Assembly: GCA_001683735.1 (NCBI GenBank)
Contig: LUGG01000006.1
Span: 248,001 to 312,000 of the forward strand
Source: Grifola frondosa
Taxonomy: Eukaryota; Basidiomycota; Agaricomycetes; Polyporales; Grifolaceae
Reading direction: 5' to 3'
DNA length: 64,000 bases
This document shows, in pieces, positions 1 to 10,635 of the stretch. The notes below the pieces were generated by a model that saw nothing but the letters and a program-made list of their open reading frames with translations, did not search any database and was not told where the DNA came from. The translations under genes and the position numbers were made by a program. Positions within the stretch are counted from its first letter, which is position 1. Every line of letters starts with the position of its first letter.

Positions 1-1432
1 GACCCAGCCGGATCCGCATTGGCAGGTGCATATGTTTGTCGCTTTGGGATTGAAAACACATCATCATTTAAGATTCGATGCAGATAGTGAATCGGAACTA
101 TGATGAAGTTCCGCAGTACTAGTATGCGGGCTTGCTGGTTATATCGTTCTTCGCCAGTGTGTTTTTTTGCGTTCACTACAGTAGAGCCTCATCTGACAGC
201 GAGAAGGTTTGATTGTTGTGTTGAAGGGGCAAACCACGTTGCCATGGTGGTCATATATTATCGCGCTAATCCTTGGAGGTAAGCACTGTGCACCATTCAC
301 GAACCTTCATAGATTCAATTCCGAACGACATTGCAGCTTTCATTACGCCTTTCTCAACCCTGCTATATGCGCGGATGGGAAACAGTATTGCGACAAATCA
401 GTTAATGAAGATGGTTGCTGGAGCGATCAACCCAGGCAGACCGGTTGCAAACCCTTATGTATGTTGTCTGCAGCTGGTCAGATATATGGGCACTGACTGG
501 GCACTGCAATTCTCGATGTGGAGTCACGACGTCGTTGGTACCTCCATTCTTTTAGTAGGCAATTTGAAAATAGGCCAGTATCTGAAAATCCCCCCGTGGA
601 CCATGTTCATAACACAAGTATGGGGCACTATATTGGGTATGTCGAATTTGAAGTGATGCGTGCGATCATCATGCTAATGTTGACGTCTTAGGTGCAATTG
701 TGAACTATGGTGAATTGTGCTAGCACGGCAACAGTTGATCCGTTTTTGAATGCTATTATGGCAGTTTGTGATGATCTCGGTCGTGGATGCTCAATGCGAC
801 ATCCTCCTGAATCCAATGGGTACCAATGTGTGGAGGTATGACAACTTACTTGTGTCCTTACATAGACCTTGCTCATTATCCTTAGTGGACAATATGTACA
901 GAGCTTGAATATTGCTGCTGTGACATGGTCTTTGGCCAAGCAACTGTATGGACCTGGCGGGCCTTATATCTGGGTCCCCCTGGGCTTGCTCTTTGGCATG
1001 GTTCCCACATTCCTGCAGTGGGTCCTCTCAAGGGTATGGTCTCACGTGTGCCAACCTTTATGCATGTCGCTCACACCTCCATCTCAATAGTGGTGGCCAA
1101 CTGTCAGATCTGTATGAGTAGAATCAATTATTCTGCCCATCATCTACCAGTATGCCACGTGGATGTCCGTGGGCACTAATTTGCCAATCACGTCATCAAT
1201 CATCATCGGCCTGGTGTCCCAGCTGGTGCTCTGGAGATATCACCCTGGTTGGTACAGAAAGTACAACTTCATTCTCGGGGGCGCATTGGATGGGGGCGCG
1301 CAGGTGATGATTTTCATTCTGTCATTCGCAGTGTTCAGTGCATCGGGGGTGCCACGGCCGTTCCCCTCATGGGCAGGAAATCCGACGACGGGAAATGTGG
1401 ATTATTGTAATGGGAACGGGGCACTAGACTAA
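1..1432 (+). CDS. OPT family oligopeptide transporter, 3' part (5' end outside window), probably disrupted
   Basis: A proton-coupled oligopeptide transporter of the plasma membrane. Recognised blocks: LPWW (about 240-255), FITPFSTLLYARMGN with the following NPGRPVAN (337-460), GQYLKIPPWT, LDPxGTNVW-like text (about 800-833), VQSLNxAAVTWSLAK (890-945), GMVPTFLQ, and the C-terminal FILGGALDGGAQ...VDYCNGNGALD ending at the TAA at 1430-1432. Introns supported by phase: 279-336, 637-691, 710-764, 836-885 and 1034-1090; exon 692-709 is an 18-nt micro-exon. Two defects: one extra T at 765-767 shifts the frame entering the VVMISVVDAQ-type segment, and a TGA at 1115-1117 lies in frame between WPTVRS and IILPIIY. 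Exons before 200 could not be joined in phase. Identification is firm; whether it is functional is not. Confidence 0.85.
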
Positions 1433-1797
1433 AGGTCTATTGATGCACGTATTAGTATTACGAGTGAGTCCGACATCGATGACCAGATTTAATCACTGTA
1501 TTGATGATCCCAGCTGTTGCAAGCCCCACAGGAATATCTGAGGGGTGAAGTATTTTCTATATACGATAGATCAACCTAAGCTATCCCTCTCTACTAGGTT
1601 TGCTCTGAGTCTGTCAGTGTTAAGGCACTGGGCCACCGATGCGATGAAGGCATAGCACGTGATACAACATGCATTGCGTGGTGCCACGGTCAACCTACCA
1701 TAAATGGTGCGACGGTTGAACTTCCACTCTGCAAACGAAGATAAGAACAACACCCATCTCTTCCCCGTCCAGACTGTAACATTCCCTATAATTCCCA
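1433..1797. other. intergenic, nothing recognised
   Basis: Spacer between the OPT stop codon and the F-box start. No open frame, repeat or RNA gene was recognised. Confidence 0.5.
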
Positions 1798-2470
1798 TGT
1801 CTATCAACTCTAAAGCAAAGCGAATCCAACGTAAAGCGTGCATATCCATAATTCAAATGCCATTGCCATCCTCATTTGACATGCTCCATGCGCCACAAAC
1901 AGCACATCTGGCTCTGCACACCCCCGCAGGACTAAAACAAAGAACAAATCCCCGGTTCCCAAAGATGCCTCCACTTCCTCGGACACGTCGCCTCCATACT
2001 GGACGCTTCCCATTGCCAAGCTCCCCACCGAAATCTTGCTCGACATACCTTCTTTGGTCAAGAACCAAGTCGCGAATAGGAAGTGGCTCCATTTGTGTGG
2101 GATATGTCAAACTTGGCACGATGTTGTCTGCGGCTACCCAAAATTTTGGAGTGAAATCCAAATACCCAGCTTTGAGCCCGTGGAATTTCTGGAGCTCTGT
2201 CTCCACTGCTTGGGAAAGCTTCTGGTCTCCATCAGCATGTCTTGTGCCGATCTCCTTCCAATCAATGAAATTATGGATGCTATGCGATCGCATGCGGAAC
2301 ACCTTGTTGAACTCGATTTCTGCATGCTCGAATCTCTGACGGTTGAAACCTTCCTTCCATACCTCACATTCCCGCTTCCAAGACTTGTCTCATTAAAGTT
2401 GAGCCTGGACAGCGCAGGCTATACTGTCAATATGATACATTACAGTACTCTTATAATAGTACAATGGTGA
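1798..2470 (+). CDS. F-box-like protein, N-terminal part
   Basis: F-box proteins recruit substrates to SCF ubiquitin ligases. The chosen ATG at 1798 opens a basic N-terminus (MSINSKAKR...). A candidate intron from about 1839 to 1898 (GTGCATATCC...ACAAACAG) joins it in phase to a Ser/Thr-rich linker and then the F-box-like core LPIAKLPTEILLDI (about 2008-2050), followed by a CGICQTWHDVVCGYPKFW block typical of basidiomycete F-box-like proteins, and an LRR-like start (PRLVSLKLSL). The frame ends at 2470, much shorter than the usual 400-600 residues, so the LRR half is missing. A protein of the missing kind lies at 56.7-57.8 kb on the same strand. The start and intron are inferred; the F-box core is seen directly. 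Confidence 0.6.
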
Positions 2471-3270
2471 TGTATAGAACACTGTAAAATCAGTAAATGC
2501 TTGGTTGATACATTGCCCAGCGCATGCAATAATAGCATACTGGGCCTGTATCCATTGGTAAAAATAGCTCTTTTGGTTTACATCGATTCCATAATCTGGG
2601 GGCTCACCACTGGCCATTTGGCACTTATGCCGGGCAGGCACCTTAGTAGATCCGATGATCGTTTCACCCAGCGCGCACCACCCTCGCACTCACTGCCTGT
2701 CATGATGAGCAGAGACTGCCTAGTTTGGTCTGCACTCGGCATCAACCCAGGATCCCGTTTCGGCAGCGGAGATTCAAACACTTTAGTTATTCGAGTTCTC
2801 AATATCCTGGTCGTCATTTCACACAGCGCGCACCGCACTTGTGGCATATGTCATTGTTGCATATGTGAGACACTGTGCACAATGTTCTCGATGAGATTAT
2901 CACCATTGGTGCACATCCTGCATTCACTCCTCATTTAATGATAACTTTTGTATTTGTTAAGTTTGCACATCTTTAAATATAACTCGTCATTTCAAAATAT
3001 TGCATCTAAGCTTTAGATTCGAAAGTACTAGCTAGTACTGTATTGCCAAGATATATCAAGATTAAAGAGGAATGCCTATACACGTGACATGCATGCTACG
3101 CGTGCATGTCTAGTTCCAGAAATGCAAGAAGTATGTATCGGGAGTGCAGACTTGGAGAATGTATATGCATGCTGAACGAGTGCAAAGCTCACTTGTGAGC
3201 CTTCTTCAAGGTCCTTGTGATAATGTAAATTAGTGAACTGGGATACAAGAATTTTACAACATACCTCCCA
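2471..3270. other. intergenic, nothing recognised
   Basis: AT-rich spacer after the truncated F-box frame. Open frames here (for example 2501-2938) have no recognisable domain and no splice context, so no gene is called. Confidence 0.4.
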
Positions 3271-5739
3271 CTAACTTCTGTCGCCGGCCTTTTTTTTTGC
3301 AGTGTTTACCATCGTTAGAACTTCCAATGTTTGACGTACATTATCCACAGCAAGGAGCCAATGCGACGAAGGTGCTGCAACACCCCACCATGCCAATTCC
3401 ATCATAACAAGAACAAAGCCGGTCTGACCGCCCTTTCTTAACGTGCCCCAGCTGCGCTTGTTGGATCCGGGTTTGATAGGAAGCGGCAGAGGCATGTCCA
3501 TACTCCTCCACCAGTCCGGCTACATGGACATCCACCAGGCTCTCCACTGAGCACCAAATGCAAGTGGATCCTCTACAACTGGGATCTTTGTCAGTGGCCG
3601 ATGAGCAATGATCCAGTTACCAATAATCTGCGGACGCAATTTTCCAGCAGGCAGCCGGCCTCCGTGACCAGCGGGGAACTGTTCTTCGAGTGTCCACCAC
3701 AGCTGGACACATTTCTTCCATTCGTTGCCAGAATTCACATTGCTGAGGTATGCAAGAGCCTTCTTGATCCATTCCACAGGTTTGGTGTTGAGCAGACAAG
3801 TATTGTCAGAAAGCTCCTTAGGCTCGTCAGGTCGCCTGGAGCTTTGATGGTGTGCTTTGAATGCCCTTCGGGAATGGATGCAGCAGAAGCGATAGAGCCT
3901 GAGTTGGAGCACTGTGTCATAGGTTGGTGTGTCTCCACCGATGGCGGCATGGGAGTGCACTCCGTTGTGGGATGAGGAGGTGGCTGGGTGGCAGGACTAG
4001 GCTCGAATGGTGGCACGGGAGTGTGCTCAGTTGCGGGACGAGGTGCGGGCGGAGGTGATGGGCTCTGCGCGGCTGCAGAGCGAGCTTCAGCTGGTGGCTG
4101 GGTGACAGGACTAGGTTCAAATGGTGGCGTGGGAGTGTGCTCAGTTGCGGGATGAGGCCCGGGCAGTGGTGACAGGCTCTGCATGGCTGCAGAGTGGGCT
4201 TCAGATGGTGGCTGGGCAGCAGGACTGGGCCCAGATGAGACCAAGAAGGTGCGCTTGAATGGGGGGCTGAGATCCAGCGATGGGACGGGGGGAGATTCCA
4301 TGGGCTGACCAGACTCAGCCGATGGATCCACAGTCTGGGGATGAGATGGAGTACTACAGTTGGATAATGGGCGACCGGATTGGGGTGACAGCGTGGCGAA
4401 CAGTTGTTCGGCTGGCAGACCATCGGACTGAGACAAAGTGCATGTTTGCTCAGCATTAGGTCCGATTGGGCCAGCCATTTGAGTCACTGGTAGATGGCTC
4501 TGGCATCACTATAATTGACAATATCTCAGCGCTTCGTGCTGCCAGATCCAAAGATGAATGACTTACAAGAAAACACCTTCTGAATGCCAAGCAGCAAAGG
4601 GATTTCTATACTGATTTCCAGCTCGTTGTCGTCAGATGACATGGGAATGAGGTTGTTCGGTAGGCTTGGCTTCAACACGTGCTGTTGGCGAACATCTTCG
4701 GCTGGCAATATACATTTATTTGGGATTTACATTGTCTTGCAGAGATGACAACTTACGAAACATGGACTGGACCCATCTTCTGTACGGGTTGCGCATGTTC
4801 TCATCATAACCGGAGTACGCTTCCCCCCAGGTCAAGTCCAACTTATTTCGACCGAAGTGGAATCTGCGTATCGATCAGTAAGTTGATCGTCCAAATCTTG
4901 ATAGTGGCACTTACATCACTGTAGCAATCTAACCACCCTCTCTAGGATGCAGACTGCCAAATGTAGCAGAACCATACCAACCGGTGGTCCTAGACACTTC
5001 CCCGAAGAACTGCTGCACGAGAGCGGGGAGTCCGTTGATAGCGCTATGTTGCCGCATGAGTGGGTACGTGAGATGTATGGAAGAGCATCACTTACTCCTG
5101 CATTTGCTCAGGGGAAGGTGCTCTGCCAACGTCCTTCTGCTCAGCCTTCTCCATGCAGATACAAGCTAACTCAGCAAAAATCTCATTCTTCAGCATCTGA
5201 GATTCTTGATCGAATGCCTCCGCAGTCATGCGCTGAGAAATGCTCAGTCTCTCACCAGACGTGAGCTTCTTTCCCTCCATGGCCTTGTCAACAGTGGCCT
5301 TCACTCGTTCAGCGTAATAACGCTGAGAGTAGAGTTCGACCACGGTAAGTCCTTGATGCTTCTTGTTCATGGACGTGAGCGCGGTGACCAACGGTGTGGA
5401 ATGAGTCGCCTGATGTGACTTTGCACCAAAATGGTTCGGAAACCACTCCTTCAAGCGCTACGGAGATGTAAGTATAGTCACCTGTGCGAATGACGCCCCA
5501 CTTACCTTTTATTGCAATTGTGTTGCCACCTGTGCTTGCATGCACTGCTCCTCAGTCAAGGCGGATTCCGGAATGTCTGGAAAGAGTTTCTTGCATTCCG
5601 GCCATGCCTTGAACCAGTCACTGAAGACCCCATTCCAGAATTTCTCTAGCATCTGCTTACCCCGATGATCAAGGTACTGTTCTGATCACATATGTAACCA
5701 GGTCTGCTGGTCAGATGTTGCCCAGGAACGTGGTGCCAT
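3271..5739 (-). pseudogene. decayed multi-exon gene of an uncharacterised basidiomycete repeat family
   Basis: Reads on the minus strand from an ATG at 5739. In order: MAPRSWATSDQ, a helical stretch ending FWNGVFSDWFKAWPECKKLFP, a KEWFPNHFGAK segment with a charged helix (5092-5454), an exon with FFGEVSRTTGWYGS (about 4951-5036), an exon with HFGRNKLDLTWGEAYSGY, a long Pro/Ser/Thr-rich repeat region (about 3900-4490), and the C-terminal WWTLEEQFPAG...WRAWWMSM. Introns have good GTAAGT donors. I recall this architecture from many Agaricomycete genomes as multi-copy proteins of unknown function; no enzymatic role can be assigned. It is broken: a TGA after TWLHM, a TAA before KEWFPN, a frameshift around 3735-3960, and a TAG in the MSM-PDWW motif where CAG is expected (3520-3522). 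The reading stays open beyond that stop down to 3271. Confidence 0.55.
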
Positions 5740-6227
5740 TGTGGCAGTTATGAGATATACTAGAGCGGGGGAGTCAATGCGTTGCAGAGAACAGTAGTTG
5801 ATATATCACTCACTTCAATATATCATAGAGTCGCAGCATGCAAATGATGAAGCCGTGATTCCGAGATAGTGAACAAAAATTGAACCAGTGAACAACGTAC
5901 CTCCAAGTTCACAACAATGCCAAATAATGGGCCACGATCGAGCATGACTGAGAATGCGAGATGGCATATGAATGAAATGCAACCAATGAGAAAGCGCAAC
6001 GCTACCTATCAGCCGTACAGCCTCAAGGCTTCTATCCTAGAAGAGCCTTGATGAGAGCCTTGCGGGAAGGAACAATCGAGAAAGGAACTGTAAACGGCAG
6101 TCAGGTTCAACCAACCGGAATACGGAGGAGGAAAACCTTGTCAAGCATTCAGGTTTGAAAGCGGCATAAATAGCCATCGATCGATCATACCAAGGCCAGT
6201 TCCCCTCGATCCCTCTCCAGCTTCAGT
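5740..6227. other. divergent promoter region between the decayed gene and the viroplasmin-like gene
   Basis: 488 bp between two divergently read genes. A TATA-like CATAAATAG lies near the right end and a CT-rich stretch precedes the plus-strand ATG. Nothing else was recognised. Confidence 0.4.
6164..6173 (+). promoter_or_regulatory. TATA-like element upstream of 6228
   Basis: GCATAAATAG sits about 55-60 bp upstream of the ATG at 6228, with a pyrimidine-rich leader after it. This spacing suits a fungal core promoter. Inferred by position only. Confidence 0.35.
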
Positions 6228-7086
6228 ATGGCTCACACAAACAAGAAGCGCGGAGAGTCGCCAAACGGCTCTCCGATCTTCTCGCTGTCACAGCTCGCCG
6301 ATGCTCTGCAGCACATCATTGCCCAGCAGCAGGCCCAGCAGGCCCCGCCTCAGCTGCCTCAGCCGTCCCCACCTCAGCCGCCCCAAGCTGCTGACCATAA
6401 GTAACACAGATCCTTGCACGTGTCGTAACACTCACTTCGATGGTCCTCCAGAGACCATGCACGGCAGCAGTTCGGGAGGTGGTTCGACTCCTGTGCAGGA
6501 TTCCCGCATCATTCAGCAGGCCGTCATCGTCCTATCCACAGGACAAGGAAGCAGGCCTGCCAGCCAGGCCTGCTCACTCCCTGCGAACAATGCTCCACCC
6601 TCGTTGAGCTTCTCTTCTGCTCAGCACTGCCACACTGTTGGCGTGGGTGTTGCCATCAGTGGTAACAGCTTGATGCCTGTCCTCCCCCCTGCAGTCGCCA
6701 CCAGCAGCTGTGGCACCACACCTCCCCCGCCACGTGTTCTAGCACTGCTGCATATGCTGGTGCCGGAGGATGCGCCAGTCAGGCTGCTCCTCCTCGTGAT
6801 CCCATGCTTCCTGTCTTTGAGGTTTATGACAGGACTCCTCCAGCTTTGCAATGCTGGTACGTTGTCACTCACGGCCTGGCAGTCAGTGTGTTTCAAGACT
6901 GGTAAATTTTGTGTCACATTGCCAGGCTTTCCCGCTGAACAAAATCTATATAGGCACAACATTAGTCTGCTTGTCACAGGCATTGGCAGTGCAATCTTTC
7001 AATGCCACCCCTCGTGCATCGCTGCTCAAGCTGCATTCGATGCTGCCTTAGCTGCTGGCACTGTTGTTGTGCTCAGGGGGCCGTGA
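6228..7086 (+). CDS. protein with a C-terminal viroplasmin / RNase H1 N-terminal-like domain
   Basis: The ATG at 6228 opens MAHTNKKRGESPNGSPIFSLS, then a Gln/Pro-rich run (QQQAQQAPPQLPQ). A middle Ser/Gly/Pro-rich region (6457-6760) must be joined through one or more introns I cannot place. The C-terminus is the informative part: ALQCWYVVTHGLAVSVFQDW, an intron at 6902-6965, then LLVTGIGSAIFQCHPSCIAAQAAFDAAL to the TGA at 7086. The pattern WYVV...G...GVF.DW...V.G...A.F..F.S...A..A matches the small RNA/DNA-hybrid binding fold at the N-terminus of eukaryotic RNase H1 and in caulimovirus viroplasmin. In Agaricomycetes such domains sit on low-complexity proteins without an RNase H catalytic domain, as here. 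Function unknown; binding of RNA:DNA hybrids is an inference from the fold. Confidence 0.55.
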
Positions 7087-7329
7087 ATGAGAGCGTCGGT
7101 TGGTGTAAGATTAGTCGCTGTCCAATTTTTGTCATGCTCATTGTCTCGCTGATGCCTCCGCTGTTTTGATCATTTCTTGGATGTGATGTTGGCGCCCCAC
7201 TCCCGTTGTATGCTACCGTGCACCCTTCTAGCAATTAGATTTTTTTGGTGCTATGTGCGAACACACGTGATCAGAAAGATATTTCAGCCATCCACCCATG
7301 CGGAATATGGTCTAGCACCTCACCCTTTC

Positions 7330-7991
7330 ATGCCCATGGGTCGCCGTGTGAAGTACCTCACTCTCCAAGCTCGTGAAACTGCAATCAGAGAATCTAAAAT
7401 TAGATATCGCAATAGTCAAAGGTACGCACGTACCAGAAGTTATAGACTGATGCTGATTAGGGGAACAGTTAGAGGACAGGATATGCAAGCAGCACATGAA
7501 TGCAGGACATATGAATGGCAATGTGCACTAATGTGCAGTTCCTTTCATGGCATAAACCCACCAAATGTGCCTCTACCAATCATCAAAGCAGTGCAGTCTC
7601 CATCCCGCACCGCTGGCGGCCACTTTGAGGGCATTCCAACTCTTGGCATTTGGGAGGCGCCATATACATTCCGCAAACTGGACCAGTTCGAGCACGGGTG
7701 GAAGCCTGATGAATGGAGAGGAAGACTGCATGGACGGCAATTCCTCGACACAGTGGAAGCAGGTCGAGAGCGGTTGATAGATGCAGAGATCTTTGGGCAA
7801 AGGCGATTATTCAGGCAGCGCAGAAAGAAATTAAATTGAGGCTTAATGCATGGGAAAGTATGACAAGGATGAGAGATGGCAGTATTGAGCTTGATGTCAT
7901 GATGGAATGGACTGCAAAGATTATCTGTTTGCTCACCACGGACATGGAGGTCTTGAAGGATGGTGCAGAGAGATTTAGACAGGTGCACCGG
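7330..7991 (+). pseudogene. ORF of unknown function (GRRxKY...R-rich N-terminus), cut by element 2
   Basis: The ATG at 7330 starts MPMGRRVKYLTLQARETA, followed by a basic RYRNSQRYARTRSYR stretch, then an acidic/aromatic region with WEAPYTFRKLDQFEHGWKPDEW. This resembles a common Agaricomycete family beginning GRPRKYHT..E; its function is unknown to me. The frame shifts by one base near 7800 and continues as WAKAIIQAAQKEIKLRL...DGAERFRQVHR. Element 2 begins at 7992 directly after the CCGG target site. Skipping the element, the frame runs on through 37497-37535 and stops there, so the insertion removed only the last dozen or so codons. The frameshift may be decay or an assembly error. Confidence 0.5.
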
Positions 7992-8307
7992 TGATACGCA
8001 CGCGAAACGCACCCCAATATCTTTGCGATTTTATTGCTTATTTTTGCGCAGTACAGAGATGATGCAAAAAGGGACATGTTCGCAATATTGACACATCACA
8101 CGACACGAAGAAGCTATTCGCAGTCCAGAAATAGCGCGGTTCTTGTCTTCGCGACCCACACGTGTTGCGATCGGACCGCTTAACTTCGCATCTTAACAAT
8201 AATGTGTCGTTGGGAGTTCCCGGACCCTCGCGAACACTTTGGACATGCGTCGCAGCCACGCATCATCGAAGTGTCATCGTATCGCAGCCACTATTGTTAT
8301 TAGGCGC
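7992..8307 (+). repeat. Element 2, 5' LTR, first part
   Basis: Matches 36379-36695 of the 3' LTR almost base for base, starting TGATACGCACGCG. It breaks off at GGCGC where element 1 is inserted. Confidence 0.92.
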
Positions 8308-8649
8308 TGTAAGGGGTTATTGACGTATGTGAGAGTTCCTGTCTGAGAATAAATTTCTAACACAAGAATTTGTTCACAAAAGGATTTATTTTTCAAGCAA
8401 GGGGTTCAGCAAAACTGAATTATAAGCAGCAAGAAATTTAAAAGCCTTCAATACTTCAATGTGCACCAAGCGTGACGGGTTTTCCTACTTTTCCGGTCAG
8501 AGGCTCAGCCGAGTCCGGAAATCCGAGATTTATTAAATATATAAGATTCAGGTACGTAGATTCCAAATGAATGTCAGGGATATTACTTGCTAACACTTGC
8601 GACTTCAATTCCTGGTCTTGTGAGAGTGCTCAACCTAGCCTACTGTCCT

Positions 8650-9000
8650 GTAGGGTCCTTGAGTCTTCCTGCCTGGGTCTGTACTTTCAGAGCACTTGTC
8701 TGAACAGTAAAACAGCCCAAGAAACTTCTTGTCTTGAACTTAAACTTGCACTTTCCTATCCTACTTTCCTTGTAGGGTCCTTGAGTCTTCCTGCCTGGGT
8801 CTGTACTTTCAGAGCACTTGTCTGAACAGTAAAACAGCCCAAGAAACTTCTTGTCTTGAACTTAAACTTGCACTTTCCTATCCTACTTTCCTTGTAGGGT
8901 CCTTGAGTCTTCCTGCCTGGGTCTGTACTTTCAGAGCACTTGTCTGAACAGTAAAACAGCCCAAGAAACTTCTTGTCTTGAACTTAAACTTGCACTTTCC
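8650..9000. repeat. 122-bp tandem repeat inside the LTR of element 1 (3 units)
   Basis: Units start at GTAGGGTCCTTGAG at 8650, 8772 and 8894, each ending in CTTAAACTTGCACTTTCC. A degenerate fourth start occurs at 9073. The array recurs in the other LTR. Confidence 0.9.
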
Positions 9001-9863
9001 TTACGCCGCAATCTGCTGTCTTGCTACTGAGAATATTCTACTGCAGAGTACTCAACCTATCCTACTTTCCTTGTAGGGTCCTTGAGATGCTCTTCTTGGA
9101 CTTGTACTACCAGAGCTCAGTCTGGTCAGGTGACAATCCAAGGTGAAATTCACACAGAAGGAGAGGGCACACAGATGTCTGGGGTGAAAGTGGAAAAAAA
9201 ACTATAATGCTCTCAGGGGGCAGTTTGGCCTGCTTTTATACCCTGAGGAAATTCCAGAACATTCCATGGAAATGACTCACTCTGACTCCCCCTGACTCAT
9301 TTCTGGGTTGCCTTACTAATCCACCTCAAATCCTGACTAATCACGACTGATCATGATTATCCATGGTCAATCCTAATTGGTCCTGACTTGGCTTTTCTGA
9401 ATTAGTGCTGACAAATCAGAGTTCATCTGAGGTCATCTGATCATGTCTTAGTCATGGAACATTCTAAACTATGTTACAAAAGTATCAAAACTACGAATTC
9501 AGTACAAAGTCTTCCTAACTAAGCTTATATCTACACTAAATCTTTCAATTCTATTTATATCTCCTACTTTTCTCCTTATCTCCACATCTAGGCCTTGTCT
9601 AGATGGTCTGGGCTCATGATCTAGGTGGTCATGTGATTGATCTGGACCTGTCTGGGCTTGCAAAATGGGGTTACAACTGATAACACTCCAAATTTGAGGG
9701 TGTCTTTTGACAAGCCTGGGTCGTATTGAGTTTCTTGACAAGGGCTAGGCCATTCTGGAACTTAGCTAGAACATGTAGACTGGTCTGGACCTTGTCTAGG
9801 TCCTTCCATTGTAACTTCTCAAGTCATGTAGTTCCTTCTTATAATCATTCTTATGTAATGTCC

Positions 9864-10408
9864 TTAACAAAAGATGCATATTTTGACTTGAAATAATGTG
9901 AGCTGAGTGCTGATTGGTGGGAAAATGGATACATTGTCATGTGACCTAATTCTCCATCCATGTCCCTCATAGATCAGTAGAAAGTCATCCATCAGTCTCG
10001 CATCTCCTGCTTGCAGCATGTTCTTCGGCAATTCAACTATATCGCTGTTCGGCTTCAACATTCCTCTGCGATGAGCAATGTTCCGAATGATCCATGCATC
10101 CAACCATTCAAACATGGCTAGAATGGAATAGGGAATCCCACTGCAACTTCCTGGGTGCCTGTGTAATGCTCCACAGCAACAATGACTCGAGTCTCCTGAA
10201 ATTGAAGGATGCGGGTGATTCGTCCTGTAAACTCGATGTTGGGTCCCAAAAGACGAAGGGGACCAGAAAAATAGATTGGGATAAGATGATCCTGGACTGG
10301 ATCGAGGATGAGGATATGTTTACGAGTCTGTCGATGCACCCGATAGTAGGGAACCTGAGTATCACAAAGGTACGAAATTGCCTGCATGATGGTGATGGAC
10401 GGGAACAA
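9864..10408 (-). CDS. ORF inside the LTR of element 1 (left copy), frame broken once
   Basis: Reads in the element's sense direction from 10408: PYYRVHRQTRKHILILDPVQ, then IPIYFSGPLRLLGPN, FTGRITRILQFQETRVIVAVEHY, and after a one-base frame break near 10130, SILAMFEWLDAWIIRNIAHR and LMDDFLLIYEGHGW. The text looks like real protein rather than random translation and resembles a cellular Agaricomycete protein that I cannot name. The right-hand LTR has the same ORF with its break at a different base. A captured host fragment is possible. Confidence 0.5.
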
Positions 10409-10574
10409 GAATATCTGGAAATAGCCGAATGAAATTATGCTTTATTTATGAGTATAAGCACGTGACCACATTCCCGATTTGATGTCCCATGCCATATCAT
10501 TTACTGATGACAGGATGTGCAAAATTGATGTTATTTTGCCATGTCCAGGTACCAAACACTTTTGGTGCGTGACA

Positions 10575-10607
10575 TCCGCCCCACAGTTACTCGACTGTCC
10601 CCAGTCG
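10575..10607 (-). promoter_or_regulatory. Element 1 polypurine tract and upstream hairpin
   Basis: On the sense strand the 3' LTR is preceded by CTGTGGGGCGGA, a plausible plus-strand priming tract. Just upstream lies CGACTG-GGGA-CAGTCG (10592-10607 as its complement), a perfect 6-bp stem with a 4-nt loop. The same hairpin occurs in elements 2 and 3. Confidence 0.65.
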
Positions 10608-10635
10608 TAAATTTTCTTTCTTAACTTCTCCCTTT

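Larger units (their letters stand above)
8308..10574 (-). repeat. Element 1, 3' LTR (sense orientation)
   Basis: 2267 bp, bounded by TG...CA. Contains three 122-bp tandem units and a sense-strand ORF. Differs from its partner by scattered single-base changes and homopolymer indels, for example GGGGG versus GGGGGG near 9215. Confidence 0.93.

Noticed and set aside
1115..1117. TGA in OPT as selenocysteine
   Set aside because: Agaricomycetes are not known to insert selenocysteine, and the family has no Sec at this place; mutation or error is simpler.
1853..2302. 149-residue minus-strand frame over the F-box gene
   Set aside because: Lies opposite the recognisable F-box text on the plus strand and has no domain; treated as a shadow.
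2501..2938. 145-residue plus-strand frame
   Set aside because: Low similarity to anything known, no promoter or splice signals, and overlapping frames on the other strand of similar length.
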